A program made the position numbers and the translations under genes. From Procambarus clarkii (Eukaryota; Arthropoda; Malacostraca; Decapoda; Cambaridae): a stretch of 64,000 nucleotides of DNA. The stretch is from contig NC_091198.1 of assembly GCF_040958095.1 (NCBI RefSeq), positions 34,252,689-34,316,688 of the forward strand, in the 5' to 3' direction. This document shows positions 62,451-64,000 of the stretch, piece by piece. The notes under the pieces are model-generated. The model saw nothing but the letters and a program-made list of their open reading frames with translations, searched no databases and was not told the origin of the DNA. Every line of letters begins with the position of its first letter. The stretch's first letter is position 1.

Positions 62451-63201
62451 CTTGTTACGACCCTGGGTTCTTCAGTGGAAACCAGAGGTCAAAATTTAAC
62501 TAAATAAGCTACTTTAGAGTAGGAAATCGCAACTCGATGCATCATTGTTTGTATCTTCCCTGCCAGACATAAGACTATTCTTGTTTCTCAAAGAGCATTT
62601 AAAGACTGAGCTGGGGGTTGATTATTAAATAATAACATAGGCACCAACTATGTTTACTAATACTTTAATCATTTGTAAAGTAACAATATGTTGCATAGGG
62701 GAAGATTTTTAATGTGCTTAGCTGCACGATCAATTAGGCTCCTTCCGGCACCACCACATGCGGGAGGCCTAAGCTGGTCACTGGGAGCGTTCTTCTTCTG
62801 GCTGGCGTTCGTGGGGACGAGACCTACTCTGTGGCTGCACCCCTACTCTCCTCCCTTCTCCTCTTACTTATTTCCCTTACCTGAAGTTCCTGTACCATTA
62901 AGTTAAGTACGGGGCATTTTTAAGTGTACCTACTCTGGTAGTAAATATTGGCGAGACCTGGGGGTAGTACTTGCCAGTGTTTTGGGTACCCCCTAAGTGT
63001 TGTGTTTTGTATTAGGGTCCCACGTGGTTTCATTACCCTAAGCTGCATCCAGCTTCAGTGCTTATCCAGTAGTACTTTACCCTAGCTTGTTCTCTGTGTA
63101 AACCTTGTATCCTGCCTACGTGGACAAAGGCTTTAATGTAAGATAGGGTGGTAAAGTAATTATTATTATTGTTATTGGTGTGAGTGTGTATGGGGGGGTT
63201 G
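62451..63201. other. Unassigned 750 bp
   Basis: Between LINE-C copy 2 and a piggyBac-like end. Mixed composition with a (TTA)n/(GTGT) microsatellite-like stretch at 63160-63195. Several TACTTTACCCTA-like pieces suggest an unclassified repeat. No coding exon or known family recognised; presumed ECHS1 intron. Confidence 0.3.
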
Positions 63202-63205
63202 TTAA

Positions 63206-64000
63206 CACTTTCGCGTTCCACAGACTGACTATCTCGTCACTCATTTTTCTACTGAATGGGTTCCAACGACGCAATACTGAGTCACTCATTAAAATATTTT
63301 TTAAAAATTTAAATTTTATCAGATCAATCTGGTAGTGGTTTTAAAATAAGCGCCTTTAGATTGCACACAATTTGATACCAAAATCAAAGATATAACATGA
63401 AACTTGATGTCCAAACACTTGAAATATTATAAATAGGCCTATGGTCCGAATATTAAAATATTTGTTAAAATTCTATTTATTGTCCTATTATCTTGGGACT
63501 TGTTTTAAAATGTGCGCCTTTTTATTGCGAACAATTTGATACCAAAATGAAAGATGTAACACAAATATTTATGTCAGAACACTGGAAAGATATAAATAAA
63601 TTTGTGATGATGAGCGTCCAGAACTAAAATATTTGTTAAAAATCCAGTTATTGCTCTATTATTCTGGGACTAGTTTTAAAATAATCGCCTTTTTATTGCG
63701 AACAATTTGATACCAAAATGAGCGACGTAGCACGAAATTTGATGTTATCAAATTGAACGAGTTGAACATTAGGTTGCAATGTACAAAATGGTGCTCGTTC
63801 ACGGGTAACTTTAGGCTTTTCTGCGGGGTGGCACTCCAGCCTTTTGTACATTTTATTCATACACATCTGTAGGGAATTTAATTGCGAACACAATGATACC
63901 AAAACGAGCAACGTAGCACGAGAATTAGGGTAAAAAAATGGAACGAGAATGCACATGTTACTGATTTTGTGGGTTTTTGCCGACTTTACGCTTTGCTGTT
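63206..64000. mobile_element. Left end of a piggyBac-like element (family E), continues off window
   Basis: Follows TTAA at 63202-63205 with CACTTTCGCGTTCCACAG, close to the piggyBac-A terminus CACTTTCGCGCTTTCG. Four degenerate internal repeats about 170 bp apart (around 63350, 63525, 63690, 63880) each contain ATTGCGAACAATTTGATACC or a close variant. No transposase is seen within 800 bp; the right end lies outside. Confidence 0.72.

Noticed and set aside
62451-63201. Possible LTR starting TGTTACGACCC
   Set aside because: No matching second copy, no clear CA end and no duplication in the window.

Overview
This 64 kb window is animal nuclear DNA, most likely from a decapod crustacean and plausibly a crayfish. 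It is dominated by transposable elements. One host gene can be recognised: two spliced exons on the minus strand (35757-35824 and 25524-25589) encode the C-terminus of mitochondrial short-chain enoyl-CoA hydratase (ECHS1). The intron between them is 10.2 kb, and all sequence to the right of 35824 appears to belong to a further intron of at least 28 kb. The decapod call rests on element content (DIRS elements, tRNA-derived SINEs, CR1-like and RNase H-bearing LINEs, many TTAA transposons) and is inference. No rRNA gene, functional tRNA gene, CRISPR array or prokaryotic operon is present.

Left part (1-13.7 kb): two minus-strand copies of a LINE here called LINE-A (ORF1 with three zinc knuckles; ORF2 with endonuclease, reverse transcriptase and RNase H). 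They are interrupted by tRNA-derived SINE-1 copies, by a CR1-like LINE-C and by a small inverted-repeat element. A long palindromic MITE with a 7-bp target duplication and a decayed LINE endonuclease lie between them.

Middle left (13.7-25.5 kb): a decayed piggyBac-like element carries a 1.07 kb deletion derivative of a second piggyBac family. Next come short DIRS copies, then a Helitron helicase split by a solo LTR with a perfect 5-bp duplication. A third piggyBac-like element follows, holding a 24-bp minisatellite that appears to have grown from a LINE 3' end.

ECHS1 intron and beyond (25.5-40.8 kb): the largest DIRS copy (RT, RNase H and tyrosine-recombinase regions), a second piggyBac-B copy flanked by inverted tRNA-like SINEs, an 890-bp TTAA MITE, the penultimate ECHS1 exon, and further DIRS pieces.

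Right part (40.8-64 kb): a minus-strand CR1-like LINE-B (40.8-56.4 kb) is split twice. A 3.2 kb piggyBac-A sits at TTAA, and a LINE-A copy with a perfect 15-bp duplication sits in its endonuclease. That LINE-A in turn carries a plus-strand LINE-B fragment. The window ends with DIRS pieces, a LINE-C copy containing a poly(A)-tailed SINE-2, and the left end of another piggyBac-like element.

The most informative observations are the host gene, the dated nesting order, an internal repeat motif shared by several piggyBac-like families, a SINE-1/LINE-C shared tail, and the LINE-derived minisatellite.
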